This document shows positions 1 through 8,337 of a DNA stretch of 64,000 nt, one piece after another; positions within the stretch are counted from its first letter, which is position 1; the number at the start of each line of letters is the position of its first letter. The position numbers were made by a program, and so were the translations under genes. The stretch is from Rhodococcus koreensis. Lineage in GTDB: Bacteria > Actinomycetota > Actinomycetes > Mycobacteriales > Mycobacteriaceae. The stretch spans positions 5,828,001 to 5,892,000 of the forward strand of contig NZ_FNSV01000005.1 in the NCBI RefSeq assembly GCF_900105905.1, given 5' to 3'. The notes below the pieces were generated by a model. It was not told the origin of the DNA and searched no databases. It worked only from the letters and a program-made list of their open reading frames with translations.

Positions 1-346
1 ACGCGAAGTACCGGTAGGCGACCGGAACCTGGCTCTGCATGGCGCGGGAGATGCTGATCGGTGTTCCGTTCTGACGCGTGACCAGCGCCGACATCTCGTC
101 GCTGCGCGCTTCGAAGGCATCGGCCAGACCGCGCAGGTAACCGGCACGCTCGGCCGGTGTGCGCGCTGCCCACTTCTCGCCGGCCTCCGCAGCCGCGGTC
201 ACCGCGGCGTCGACGTCGGACGCGTCGCCGTCGGCGATGGACGCGAACTGCTCCTCGGTGGCCGGATTGATCACCGAGATGCGGTCCGCCGAGTGGGTGC
301 GCTCCCGGCGTCCGTTGATGAAATGGTGGTCGTGGTCGCATGTCAT
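1..346 (-). CDS. Aldehyde dehydrogenase, N-terminal part (cut by window edge)
   Basis: About 115 residues of an NAD(P)-dependent aldehyde dehydrogenase; the gene runs off the left edge. The N-terminus shows the usual family opening, a short strand with FINGR, then VINPATEE and a helix rich in Ala ending in KWAARTPAERAGYL. The catalytic Cys and the LGGK region lie outside the window. The ATG at 346 is preceded by AGGAGT. It follows the alcohol dehydrogenase at 390-1514 by 43 bp in the same direction, so the pair probably turns an alcohol into an aldehyde and then an acid. The substrate cannot be told. Confidence 0.85.
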   Translation of the reverse strand, partial: MTCDHDHHFINGRRERTHSADRISVINPATEEQFASIADGDASDVDAAVTAAAEAGEKWAARTPAERAGYLRGLADAFEARSDEMSALVTRQNGTPISISRAMQSQVPVAYRYFA

Positions 347-389
347 GAGGACTCCTGGAATCGGCGTGCTGTCGAGTGTCGTGAGGCGG

Positions 390-1514
390 TCATTCGTGAT
401 CGAAGACGACGATCCCCCGGATGTTCCTTCCCGCCTTCATGTCCTCGTATCCCTGATTGATCTCGTCGAGGGTGTACCGGTTCGTCACGAGTTCGTCGAG
501 CAGCAGATTCCCCTGCCGGTAGAGCTCGAGTTGCGCGGGAATGTCGGACGTCGGCCGACTCGCACCGAAGAGCGAACCCTGCAGCCGTTTCTGGCTCAGC
601 GTGAGGTCGTGCAGATTGATGTCCCCGTCCTTGGTGAAGGTGTCGCCGATTCCGACCGGAACACACGTGCCGCCCTTGCGGACCGCAGCGAGTGCCTCGC
701 CGACAATCTTCCCGGTGATCACTCCCACGGTGACGATCGCCGAGTCGGCGCCCTGGCCGTTGGTCAGCGGGGCTGTGATCGCGTTCGCTTCCTCGATCGT
801 CGCGACCGCGTGCGTGGCACCGAACTTCAGTGCGGTGTCTCGTTTGAACGCAACGGGATCGACCGCGATGACGGCACTGGCACCGGCGTGGGCCGCACCC
901 TGGACGGCGTTGATTCCGATGCCGCCGATCCCGACCACGATGACGACGTCGCCGACGCGCACATCGGCCGAGTTGACCGCGGCGCCCCAGCCCGTTCCGA
1001 CGCCGCACCCGGTGAGGCACGCAACCTCGAGTGGGACTGCCTTGTCGATCTTCACCGCCGATGCGGTCGAGACGATGATGCGTTCGCAGAACGTGCCGAG
1101 TCCGGCGAGCTGACCCACCGGCCTGCCGCCCCGAGAGAGCCGGTACGAACCGGGATCGTCGAAACGGCAGCCCGTGGTCAGAAGAGCACCCAGATCGCAG
1201 AGATTCTGCAGCCCCCGGGCGCACCACTTGCATCGGCCGCATATCGGCAGGAAGGAGAAGACGACGTGGTCGCCGACCTCGTAGCCGGGCGTGTGGGGGC
1301 CGACGGCCTCGACGATGCCTGCACCTTCGTGACCGCCGGCGATGGGAAGGATCCCGGGCGTCTGGTCGCCGGTGGCGAAGTGGTCGTCCGAATGGCAGAG
1401 GCCGGCGGCGACCATCCGGACGCGAATCTCGTTCTGGCGCAGTTCGTCGAGGTCCAGTTCGACGATCTCGTATCGTCCCGGGACCTCGAGCAGGACTGCC
1501 CCTCGCGTCTTCAT
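390..1514 (-). CDS. Zn-dependent alcohol dehydrogenase, NDMA/mycofactocin-type
   Basis: A 374-residue medium-chain dehydrogenase. Visible catalytic zinc ligands are Cys40 in LCHSDD and His62-Glu63 in GGHEG; structural zinc cysteines are 92, 95, 98 and 106; the Rossmann turn is GIGGIG. The CHSDDH start, the length and the NLCDLGA segment fit the NDMA-dependent alcohol dehydrogenases, which in actinobacteria are known to pass electrons to mycofactocin rather than to free NAD. That cofactor link is family knowledge; no mycofactocin maturation gene is in the window. Start chosen at the MKTRGAV methionine, where homologues begin, although its ribosome site is weak. A closely similar paralogue lies at 35839-36957. 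It heads an apparent operon with the ALDH at the left edge. Confidence 0.85.
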   Translation of the reverse strand: MKTRGAVLLEVPGRYEIVELDLDELRQNEIRVRMVAAGLCHSDDHFATGDQTPGILPIAGGHEGAGIVEAVGPHTPGYEVGDHVVFSFLPICGRCKWCARGLQNLCDLGALLTTGCRFDDPGSYRLSRGGRPVGQLAGLGTFCERIIVSTASAVKIDKAVPLEVACLTGCGVGTGWGAAVNSADVRVGDVVIVVGIGGIGINAVQGAAHAGASAVIAVDPVAFKRDTALKFGATHAVATIEEANAITAPLTNGQGADSAIVTVGVITGKIVGEALAAVRKGGTCVPVGIGDTFTKDGDINLHDLTLSQKRLQGSLFGASRPTSDIPAQLELYRQGNLLLDELVTNRYTLDEINQGYEDMKAGRNIRGIVVFDHE

Positions 1515-1678
1515 GCGCGCACCACCGGTGAGACGGAGGTGCGTTCCCTGATGAGTGTCATCTGCGGCCTTCTGGATCGGCAGGATCCGCTTGCGGATCA
1601 CGCGGTCGGATAAATGTGACGGTGGCCATACTTTGCGTTCAGTGTGGCTGCCGACGCGGCGTCTGGGAATCCGTCACC

Positions 1679-1698
1679 GGTCGTATTCCGATACGACC
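1679..1698. promoter_or_regulatory. Perfect 8-bp inverted repeat upstream of the alcohol dehydrogenase
   Basis: GGTCGTAT and ATACGACC are perfect inverted copies around a 4-base loop TCCG. It lies about 165 bp upstream of the alcohol dehydrogenase start and just beyond the terminator of the hydrolase gene, so it could be an operator or part of the terminator. Confidence 0.4.
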
Positions 1699-1712
1699 AA
1701 AGGACTATTGAC

Positions 1713-1749
1713 GTGACCGTGCCCCGGTCGGGGGCCGGGGCACGGTCAC
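1713..1749 (-). terminator. Strong hairpin terminator after the hydrolase gene
   Basis: A 15-bp perfect stem (GTGACCGTGCCCCGG with its complement) around a 7-base loop, located 22 bp past the stop of the leftward hydrolase gene. No clear T-run follows, as is common in actinobacteria. Confidence 0.7.
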
Positions 1750-1770
1750 ACCGACCGGCAGCCGATCCGG

Positions 1771-2667
1771 CTATCCGGCCAGGTTCTTCGTGAAGAACTC
1801 GGTGAGCTTGTCCGCTGCCTGCGAGACGTACTGGTCGACGTCGTACAGGTCGACGTGGGTGGCGCCGTCGATCTCGAACAGCTCGGCGGTCTCGCCGCCG
1901 GCCGCCACCGCGCCCTCACTGAAGCCCTTGGTCTCGGCCTCGGTTCCCGCGATCATCAGCAGCGGCCTGGGCGCGATCTTCGCGACACCGGCGTAGGCGT
2001 CGAACTGGTCGAGATGGTCGACGCTGCGCAGCGCGAACTTCCCGATCGATCGCGGGTGCTGTGCGCGCGGAGTCTTGTAGTAGTCGAAGAATTCCGCGAC
2101 GGCCTTCGGCGTCGACGCGTCCACCGAGTCCGGCAGCACCGGAACCATGGGGATGTCCTCGCCCTTCGCCTCCGCGGTCCGCGCGGCGCCCGCCTGATCC
2201 ACCAGCTTCGCGAAGGCCTCGGGGTCCGGCACCCGGAAGAAGCAGGTGGCGTCCGCGCCGCTGACGGTGGCGACGGCCTTCATCCGGTGGTCGGTCTGTG
2301 CGGCGAACGGCACGTAGCCGCCCGAGGCGCAGATGCCGAGGACACCGATCCGCTCCGGGTCCACGTCGTCGCGGGTGCTCACGTAGGTCACCGCGTTCCG
2401 GAAGTCCTCCGCGCGCTGGAACGGATCCTCCAGTCCGCGCGGTTCGCCCTCGCTCTCACCCTGGTACGCGGCATCGAACGCCAGGGTGATGAAACCCTGA
2501 TCGGCGAGGCGCTGCGCGTACAGTGCCGCAGTCTGCTCCTTGACACCGGTCATGGGATGCCCGACGACGATCGCGGGCAGCCGCCCGGCGGCCTCGGCCG
2601 GGGTGTAGAGGTGGCCGGCGAGCTGAAAGCCGCTGCTGTTGAACCGAACATCGGTCTTGGTGGTCAT
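1771..2667 (-). CDS. Alpha/beta hydrolase, dienelactone-hydrolase-like with Cys nucleophile
   Basis: A 298-residue single-domain alpha/beta hydrolase. The nucleophile elbow reads GICASGG with Cys113; the same position is Cys in the two paralogues at 14784-15710 and 15750-16676, so the nucleophile is probably Cys as in dienelactone hydrolases. A C-terminal His271 sits in THVDLYD. The oxyanion strand VVGHPMTGVKEQT and the FDAAYQGESEGEPR segment are shared by all three. The start ATG has GGAGG just upstream. It is divergent from the XRE/MmyB-type regulator at 2820, with a palindromic operator between them, and is probably controlled by it. The substrate is unknown; esters or lactones are likely. 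Confidence 0.8.
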   Translation of the reverse strand: MTTKTDVRFNSSGFQLAGHLYTPAEAAGRLPAIVVGHPMTGVKEQTAALYAQRLADQGFITLAFDAAYQGESEGEPRGLEDPFQRAEDFRNAVTYVSTRDDVDPERIGVLGICASGGYVPFAAQTDHRMKAVATVSGADATCFFRVPDPEAFAKLVDQAGAARTAEAKGEDIPMVPVLPDSVDASTPKAVAEFFDYYKTPRAQHPRSIGKFALRSVDHLDQFDAYAGVAKIAPRPLLMIAGTEAETKGFSEGAVAAGGETAELFEIDGATHVDLYDVDQYVSQAADKLTEFFTKNLAG

Positions 2668-2761
2668 GGTGCCTCCGTGGTGTTTCGAGAATTCCGATCC
2701 GCATTCCGAATCGCTCGATACCTAGTCTCGGAGCTCCGGGGAAACCGGGGAAGGGCGACAT

Positions 2762-2791
2762 TTATCCTGGGAACAATCCTTCCCAGGATAA
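2762..2791. promoter_or_regulatory. Palindromic operator between hydrolase and MmyB-type regulator
   Basis: TTATCCTGGGA and TCCCAGGATAA form a perfect 11-bp inverted repeat with an 8-base spacer, centred in the 152-bp divergent intergenic region. It ends 16 bp before the -10 box of the regulator and is the best candidate for the autoregulatory operator that also governs the hydrolase. Confidence 0.65.
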
Positions 2792-2807
2792 TCTGGCGCC
2801 CCCGACC

Positions 2808-2813
2808 TACCCT
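2808..2813 (+). promoter_or_regulatory. -10 box TACCCT, leaderless start
   Basis: TACCCT is followed by exactly six bases and then the ATG of the regulator at 2820. No ribosome site is present, so the transcript is probably leaderless. Confidence 0.55.
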
Positions 2814-2819
2814 GGCTGT

Positions 2820-3683
2820 ATGCCCAGTCCGATACACCAGGCACCACACCTACGTGAGCTCGGCGCGTTCCTCAAAACCCGCCGCAGCGAGCTGTCACCG
2901 TCCGACGTCGGCCTACCCGACCTCGACCAGCGCCGCCGGGTGAGCGGGCTGCGGCGCGAGGAGGTGGCGCAGCTCGCCGCGATCAGCACCGACTACTACA
3001 CCCGGATCGAGCAGGGCCGGCTCGTCCCGTCCGAGCAGGTGCTCGCCGCGCTGGTGCGAGCGCTGCAACTCGACTCGGATCAATCCGAGTACCTCGACAG
3101 TCTGGCCGATCACGCCACCCACCGGTCCACGCCCCGTCCGGCGGCGCAGTCACGCACCGGTGGCAGCAGGGTACGCCCGCAGGTGCGACGGCTATTGGAC
3201 CAGCTCACCGACACCCCGGCCATCGTGCTGGGTCCTCGGACCGATATCTTGGCGTGGAATCCCTTGGCCACCAAGGTGTATGCCGATTTCGATGCGATGG
3301 CTCCGCACGAGCTGAACTATGTGCGGCTCATCTTCACCGACCCTCGGATGCGGGAGCTGTTCGACGACTGGACGGCGGTCGCGCGGTCCTGTGTGGCGAT
3401 CCTGCGCCGCGAGGCGGCCATCAACCCGGCCGATCCGGCCCTGTCCGCGCTCGTCGGCGAACTCACGATCGCCGATCGTCAGTTCGGACAATGGTGGGCG
3501 GCGCGAAACGTGGCGCGCCAGGACTTCGGCGTCAAGGTGCTCAATCATCCGGTCGTCGGTGAGCTGACCCTCGACTGGGAGATCTTCCGCTACTCCGGCG
3601 CGCCCGAGCAGCAATTGGTGCTGAACTCCGCCGAGGACGGTTCGCCGACCCAGGAGCGACTGGCACGGCTGGGCCGGATGTGA
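2820..3683 (+). CDS. XRE-family regulator with MmyB-type ligand-binding domain
   Basis: A 287-residue DNA-binding regulator. The N-terminal helix-turn-helix (about residues 12-85) carries the family signature RRRVSGLRREEVAQLA followed by STDYYTRIEQG. The C-terminal part (about 115-280) has the MmyB ligand-binding fold with ILAWNPLA, LFDDWTAVA and HPVVGELTLDWE. It is leaderless by its -10 position and divergent from the Cys-type hydrolase at 1771-2667. Of the three MmyB-type regulators here it is the most divergent at the N-terminus, in keeping with its different operator. It probably represses itself and the hydrolase until it binds a small ligand. Confidence 0.85.
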   Translation: MPSPIHQAPHLRELGAFLKTRRSELSPSDVGLPDLDQRRRVSGLRREEVAQLAAISTDYYTRIEQGRLVPSEQVLAALVRALQLDSDQSEYLDSLADHATHRSTPRPAAQSRTGGSRVRPQVRRLLDQLTDTPAIVLGPRTDILAWNPLATKVYADFDAMAPHELNYVRLIFTDPRMRELFDDWTAVARSCVAILRREAAINPADPALSALVGELTIADRQFGQWWAARNVARQDFGVKVLNHPVVGELTLDWEIFRYSGAPEQQLVLNSAEDGSPTQERLARLGRM

Positions 3684-3693
3684 ACCGGAGAGG

Positions 3694-5292
3694 TCAGGCG
3701 ATCTTGAGAACCCGGAGCCGGTTGTAGAGAGTCGACCGGCTCACCCCGAGTGACTGCGCGGCCTTGAGTTTGTTCCCGCCGGCAGCTTCGATCGCCGCGA
3801 CGATCACTTCCCGTTCGGCATGTCGAATGGGCGACAGGGGTGTGCCGACTTCCCGGTACGGTGCGGGAAGGTCGGTCGGAATGATGTCTCCGGCCGAGCG
3901 GGTCCGGGCCAGCGCGTGGATCACCCGCCGGATTTCGGCGAGGTTGCCCGGCCACGGATGTGCCGCCAGGACCTGCAGTGTCGCCGGGGTGAGGCGCAGG
4001 TCGGACGTCACGGCCTCCTCCGCCAGCATCCGACGGGCCAGCCCCGGAATCTCGTGGCGGCGCCGACGGAGCGGAGCGAGTTCACGTCGCGCGGCGCAGA
4101 GCCCCACCAGGGAGGGGTGGATCCCCGCGTCGTCGTTCGCACTCGTCGAGGTCAGAACGACGTGTCGCCGCGTGCCCCGGATGAGGCGGGCAACCAGTGT
4201 GGCCATCGAATCGGTGAGGAAGTGGACGTTCTCGATGATCACGACGGCACCATCCTGCTCGAGCTGCCGGCCGAGTCCGACCGCCCAGGCCTGCTCACCC
4301 GTGTGCACGACGTCCGCGGCGTCGACGATCGCCCCGCCCGGTCCGGCCGCACGCACCGCCTCGGTTGTCCGGCCGGTGCCGGTTTCTCCGACGACGAGGA
4401 GCGGCCACTCCTCGACCGATGGTCGTGGTTGCGGCTTCGGGCTCGTTCTCGCCATAGCGAAATCCACCAGGACGCCGTTCCCGCCATCGACCGGAGTGCA
4501 GGTGAACTCCACTTCGCGACCGGATTCGAGCGTCAAGCGATTGGTGACGGCCGTTGTGTGAGCGGTGTCGGCGCCGGCTCGGACGGCCGCATGGTCGGCG
4601 GGATCGAGGAGGTCGAGGGCCGCCGGGGTCGCGAGCACCATCCCCTCGCCGAGCACCATCACCGGCCGTTCCTTCCGCCGTGCCGCAGAATGGAAGGCCG
4701 CCAGCAGATTTCGTTGCGCGACAGGTGTGCTCAGCGCCAGCCGGTCCTCGATCTCCCCGACCAACCGCTGGGCGATCGGCGCGAAGTACCGGTGATCCTC
4801 GCCTGCGCCGCCTCCGACGTCGAGAACGCCTTCGAGTCGTCGCGTTATTGGATGAATGATCGGCTGGCCGAAGCAGCTGAACTCGTGAAAGGCGGACATG
4901 AAGTGTTCGGGGCCGTGGACGAGCAGCGGTTGCCGGGCCTCCAGGACAGTGCCCACCGCGTTGGTTCCCACTTCATCCTCGGCCAGCCGGATTCCGGGCT
5001 CGATTCCCATCCAGGCGACCGCGTCGCGGACGGCAGGACTGGCGTGTCGGATATCCAGGATTCGGGCGTCGTGGTCGGCGAGAACGAACACCAGTGGCGC
5101 ACCGTCGAACTCGCGGCAGATGCGATCCAGAACGGGCGCCGCGGCCCGTCGGAGACACCCGTCCGAGGAGACGTCGATCCTGTCCAGCCTCGGCGTCGTA
5201 TCGGAGTCGAGACCCGACAATTGCGAACGCATCCACGACGACGCGATTTCCGGCCGAGCGTCGACCGTGGAATGCGCTGAGCTACTGAGCAC
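3694..5292 (-). CDS. AcoR-like GAF/Fis regulator with degenerate AAA+ domain
   Basis: About 532 residues. The N-terminus has the AcoR-type RPEIASSW motif, then a GAF sensor domain (LAEDEVGTNAVGT, LLVHGPEHF). The centre keeps a Walker-A-like GETGTGRTT but lacks the GAFTGA sigma-54 contact loop and a normal Walker B; the C-terminus is a Fis helix-turn-helix (KLKAAQSLGVSRSTLYNRL). Actinobacterial members like this are thought to act without sigma-54. The start was placed at GTG 5292, preceded by GGAAGG; upstream in-frame starts at 5337 (ATG) or 5358 (TTG) remain possible. It is convergent with the MmyB-type regulator and may control the SDR/propeller operon upstream, which is inference from position. 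Confidence 0.8.
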   Translation of the reverse strand: MLSSSAHSTVDARPEIASSWMRSQLSGLDSDTTPRLDRIDVSSDGCLRRAAAPVLDRICREFDGAPLVFVLADHDARILDIRHASPAVRDAVAWMGIEPGIRLAEDEVGTNAVGTVLEARQPLLVHGPEHFMSAFHEFSCFGQPIIHPITRRLEGVLDVGGGAGEDHRYFAPIAQRLVGEIEDRLALSTPVAQRNLLAAFHSAARRKERPVMVLGEGMVLATPAALDLLDPADHAAVRAGADTAHTTAVTNRLTLESGREVEFTCTPVDGGNGVLVDFAMARTSPKPQPRPSVEEWPLLVVGETGTGRTTEAVRAAGPGGAIVDAADVVHTGEQAWAVGLGRQLEQDGAVVIIENVHFLTDSMATLVARLIRGTRRHVVLTSTSANDDAGIHPSLVGLCAARRELAPLRRRRHEIPGLARRMLAEEAVTSDLRLTPATLQVLAAHPWPGNLAEIRRVIHALARTRSAGDIIPTDLPAPYREVGTPLSPIRHAEREVIVAAIEAAGGNKLKAAQSLGVSRSTLYNRLRVLKIA

Positions 5293-5353
5293 TCCGACAC
5301 CACCTTCCGGCCAGGCGCGATGAGAACGGACTCGCATCACATGTGAGCGAGAA

Positions 5354-5368
5354 CACAATATAATATAT
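5354..5368. promoter_or_regulatory. AT-rich promoter/operator island
   Basis: A 15-bp stretch made almost only of A and T (ACAATATAATATAT) in GC-rich DNA, upstream of the AcoR-like gene. Its reverse strand shares TATTATATTGT with the element upstream of the CaiB gene at 19416. Confidence 0.45.
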
Positions 5369-5406
5369 GCGCGCTTCGAACAAGGGTCGGCCGAGGGGGA
5401 CGCTCA

Positions 5407-5447
5407 GACACCGGCCCCGGCCGCGTGCAGCGGTCGGGGCCGGTGTC
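5407..5447 (-). terminator. Hairpin terminator after the SDR gene
   Basis: A 13-bp perfect stem (GACACCGGCCCCG and its complement) with a 15-base loop, 10 bp past the stop of the leftward SDR gene. Confidence 0.65.
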
Positions 5448-5456
5448 GTCAGGCTG

Positions 5457-6371
5457 TCACAGATCGTCGGGCGACTGGGCAGGTGAGCGGTAACGATCGG
5501 CTTCCGGTCCCTCGGTTTGCGGCGCGAAATTCACGCCGGGGAGCAGGAGGTGGCCGGCGTCGACCGGCAGGGCGACACCGGTGATGTGCTCGGCGTAGTC
5601 GGACAGCAGCCAGCATGCGGCATTACTTGTGGCGTTCGGCGGAAGCGCGGGCCTGCCGGCCAGCAGCGCATAGCCGTACGTGGCGGCTATCGCCACATCG
5701 CGGTTCGCTTTCTCGCCGGGGGCGACGAACAGTTGGTGGCCCATCGGGTTGTCCCAGATCTTCGCGTCCACCGCGCCGGGGCAGACCGCGTTGCACCGCA
5801 CGTTGTACTCCGCGATCTCCAGAGCGGTGTTCTTCATCAGGCCGAGGACGCCGTGCTTGGCCGTGATGTAGTGGGTGTATCCGGCCGTTGCCTCCAGCCC
5901 GCCTACCGACGCAATACATACGATCGCACCGCCACGCTGCTCGACGAGATGCGGCGCGGTGGCCTTGATCGTCCGGAAGGTACCGCCGAGCACCACATCG
6001 GTGACCGTCGTCCACATCTGCTCGGTGATTTCCCAGGACTTGGGCCCGAGATCCCACAGTCCGGCGTTGGCGATGACCGCGTCGAGCCGGCCGAATGCGT
6101 CGAGCCCGAGAGAGACTGCCGCGTCGAGCGCGGCCTGATCACGGACGTCGGCGACTGCACTGACCGCCCGTCGGCCTTCCTTCTCGACGAGAGCCTGTGT
6201 CTTGTCGAGATCTTCCTTGCTCGCCAGCGCGTATCGAATCCCGTCGACGGGTGAGCAGATGTCGGTGATGATGACATCGGCTCCCTCCTTCGCAGCGGTC
6301 ACCGCATGTGCTCGACCCTGCCCTCGTGCGGCGCCGGTGATGAAGACGACCTTGCCGTCCAGTAGTCCCAT
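5457..6371 (-). CDS. Mycofactocin-type SDR oxidoreductase (carveol-dehydrogenase-like)
   Basis: About 304 residues of a classical short-chain dehydrogenase: TGAARGQGRAH nucleotide loop, NAG motif, catalytic Ser in CIASVGG, YITAKHG (Tyr/Lys) and VCPGAVDAKIW. The long insert after the second strand (DICSPVDGIRYALASKEDL) marks the subfamily that holds NAD(H) tightly and is coupled to mycofactocin; this coupling is known for the family, not shown here. The start MGLLDGK at 6371 has AAAGGA eight bases upstream, better than an earlier in-frame codon at 6389. It lies 51 bp after the exported beta-propeller gene in one leftward operon. Likely role: oxidation of a secondary (terpenoid or alicyclic) alcohol. 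Confidence 0.82.
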   Translation of the reverse strand: MGLLDGKVVFITGAARGQGRAHAVTAAKEGADVIITDICSPVDGIRYALASKEDLDKTQALVEKEGRRAVSAVADVRDQAALDAAVSLGLDAFGRLDAVIANAGLWDLGPKSWEITEQMWTTVTDVVLGGTFRTIKATAPHLVEQRGGAIVCIASVGGLEATAGYTHYITAKHGVLGLMKNTALEIAEYNVRCNAVCPGAVDAKIWDNPMGHQLFVAPGEKANRDVAIAATYGYALLAGRPALPPNATSNAACWLLSDYAEHITGVALPVDAGHLLLPGVNFAPQTEGPEADRYRSPAQSPDDL

Positions 6372-6422
6372 TGTCGATGTCCTTTCCACATTTCATTCGG
6401 TAGTGCGGGGTGGGTGGGTAGT

Positions 6423-7607
6423 TCACGCAGGTCCGACGGATGCGAACACTCCGGTGGCGCCGTCGGAGAACGTCACACCCGTATCGACCGGCGGTTCTCC
6501 CGTGGCCTCGAGTGCCCCGTCCGGCTTCACCCGGTAGGTGAACACCTTCTCGATGCCGGTCGTGGTCAGCGTGTCGATGACATAGAGCCGCTGGGCATCC
6601 GGGCTCAGCACGACACGGCCGGGGAAGTGTCCCGGTGCGCTGGGCGCATCCGCGCCGGGCACGGGAACCAGGGCGCCGTCGTCTCGGATCTCGAATCCGT
6701 TCACACTCTGACCGCCGGTCTGGGGAAGGTAGAGATACCTGCCGTCCGGTGTGATGGCCATACCGTGCGGAATCGCCTTCGTCGGGAAGCGCCCGATCGG
6801 GGTCAGTGCACCGTCGGGCGCGATGCGGTAGCCGGAGACGTCGTTGGTCCCCTCGTTGGTGATGAACAGGAACTTGCCGTTGGGCGTCACCGACGGCAAC
6901 GCCGGACGATCACCGGTCGGCACCTGCGAGCCGGTCGGTGTCAACCTGCCCTCGGATCCGATCGCGAAGGAATCCATAGTCGCCCCGATGAAGCTCGGGG
7001 CGAACAGGAATCGACCGTCCGGAGACACCACCGGAATGGACAGGCCGCTCGTCGCGCCGGGAATAGTCACCGAATCGACGAGTGTCAGAGCGCCGGACGG
7101 CGCGATGGCATACGTCTGCACGTCGTTGGTCATCGAGCCGACGGTGGCGAAGAGCCACTTCCCGTCCGGGCTCACGACTGCACCCACGATCGGTCGGCCG
7201 GGGGCGAGGCGGGCGTCCTCGAGGCGCTCGAGTGCACCGTCGTCGCCGACGCGGAATCCCTGGAGTGTTCCCGAGACAGTATGTGCGACATACGCGAATC
7301 GGCCATTCGGCGTGACCGCGATCGACAGCGTGCCGGTATCGGTGGGCACGGGCTGCCCGACAGGAGTCAGCCGACCGCCGGATTCGCGCAACACCCCGAT
7401 GTTCGACGAACCTGTGCCACCGACCAGAAGGTAACTCGGTCCCGCCGCATCATCAGCCAGGGCTGCGCCTGCCGAGGGAGAGATGACCGTACCGACGGAC
7501 ACGCCTGCGGCAACGCCGATCGCCATGACGGTCGTACGTATTCGCGCTCGCAGCATCTTCCAGGTCGACCACTTTCTTTCGGCGGCCGATGGATTCCGAG
7601 TCGTCAA
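6423..7607 (-). CDS. Exported YVTN/lactonase-type beta-propeller protein
   Basis: About 394 residues. An N-terminal signal sequence is clear: basic RARIRTT, a hydrophobic stretch rich in Ala/Val/Gly and a cleavage-like AALADD. The rest is repeated blades with VTPNGKFLFITN, ITPDGRYLYLPQT and similar PDG(R/K)-aromatic patterns, as in the 7-bladed lactonase (6-phosphogluconolactonase-like) family. Start placed at TTG 7607, which has GGAGG five bases upstream; ATG 7556 is the alternative. It is the first gene of the operon with the SDR, divergent from the cupin gene. It may be a secreted lactonase or binding protein acting on the same substrate family; catalysis is not proven by any visible residue. 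Confidence 0.75.
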   Translation of the reverse strand: MTTRNPSAAERKWSTWKMLRARIRTTVMAIGVAAGVSVGTVISPSAGAALADDAAGPSYLLVGGTGSSNIGVLRESGGRLTPVGQPVPTDTGTLSIAVTPNGRFAYVAHTVSGTLQGFRVGDDGALERLEDARLAPGRPIVGAVVSPDGKWLFATVGSMTNDVQTYAIAPSGALTLVDSVTIPGATSGLSIPVVSPDGRFLFAPSFIGATMDSFAIGSEGRLTPTGSQVPTGDRPALPSVTPNGKFLFITNEGTNDVSGYRIAPDGALTPIGRFPTKAIPHGMAITPDGRYLYLPQTGGQSVNGFEIRDDGALVPVPGADAPSAPGHFPGRVVLSPDAQRLYVIDTLTTTGIEKVFTYRVKPDGALEATGEPPVDTGVTFSDGATGVFASVGPA

Positions 7608-7729
7608 TGCAACCTCCGTGGTTCCTCGATTCGGCGGGTTCGCCACGCTGAACGTAGGCCGGGAAGCCGGGGTGAAGGTGTCCAATTATCTGGACACTCC
7701 GCTGCACGCGCGCCGGTCCATACATTGCC

Positions 7730-7746
7730 AACATTATATATGATAC
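7730..7746. promoter_or_regulatory. AT-rich promoter island between propeller and cupin genes
   Basis: The reverse strand at 7730-7738 reads TATAATGTT, identical to the -10 regions at 12417-12425 and 32617-32625. It sits in the 199-bp divergent region and could drive the leftward operon, the cupin, or both. Confidence 0.5.
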
Positions 7747-7806
7747 TGTACGAACTGAGACGTCCGTCATGTCGTGGGCGGCGCATTCGAGCGGAAAGGG
7801 ACAGTG

Positions 7807-8337
7807 ATGAGTGGTGAGCACCTGAAGAAGACCGCACGGCGCGTGATCGCCGGAGTCGATGCCGACGGCAAGTCGACGATCGTCGTGGACGAGACAACCG
7901 GCACTCGGGTCGCACTGCCTGCCTTCTCCGTGAACGACGTGTGGAGGGTCGATGCACTCCCCGCCGTCTTCACCGACGATGACACCCTCGAATCCGAGGT
8001 GGAACTCGCGCCGCCGGCCAGTGGGCTCGTCGTCCGCCTGGCGACATTTCCACCCGACAGCGAAATTGATCCGGCTGTCTATGCGGCATCGATCGGAAAC
8101 CTGCACGGCGAGGATGCCAAGGCGGACAGCGAGGAGATCGTCGGTTTGCACGCCACCGAGACCGTCGATATCGCGACGATCATCGACGGTGAGATCTATG
8201 CGATCTACGAGACGGGTGAGACCCTGCTCAGGCCGGGTGACACGGTGATCAACCGGGGCATCAAGCACGCGTGGAGCAACCGCACGGACAAGCCCGTGAC
8301 AATGGTCGCCGTGATGGTCGCCGGCACGACGGGCTGA
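7807..8337 (+). CDS. Cupin-domain protein
   Basis: A 176-residue protein whose C-terminal half is a cupin barrel: LHATETVDIATIIDGEIYAI is followed by LRPGDTVINRGIKHAWSN. It is of the type annotated as cupin domain-containing in actinobacterial catabolic clusters, with no assigned reaction. The start ATG at 7807 is preceded by GGAAAGGGA; an earlier in-frame codon at 7774 is less likely. Its last 37 codons are inside the first copy of a 116-bp exact tandem duplication, whose second copy lies beyond the stop codon and so does not change the protein. It is divergent from the propeller-SDR operon. Confidence 0.75.
   Translation: MSGEHLKKTARRVIAGVDADGKSTIVVDETTGTRVALPAFSVNDVWRVDALPAVFTDDDTLESEVELAPPASGLVVRLATFPPDSEIDPAVYAASIGNLHGEDAKADSEEIVGLHATETVDIATIIDGEIYAIYETGETLLRPGDTVINRGIKHAWSNRTDKPVTMVAVMVAGTTG

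Noticed and set aside
159..1613. Long open frame (484 codons) on the plus strand opposite the alcohol dehydrogenase
   Set aside because: It has no recognisable domain, is rich in Arg/Asp from antisense GC-rich codons, and lies opposite a clear enzyme gene. Several similar mirror frames (14778-16736, 27353-29110, 29434-31257) were rejected likewise.
3694..5292. True sigma-54 activator
   Set aside because: The GAFTGA loop and a normal Walker B are missing, and no -24/-12 promoter was recognised nearby; it is treated as a GAF/Fis regulator.
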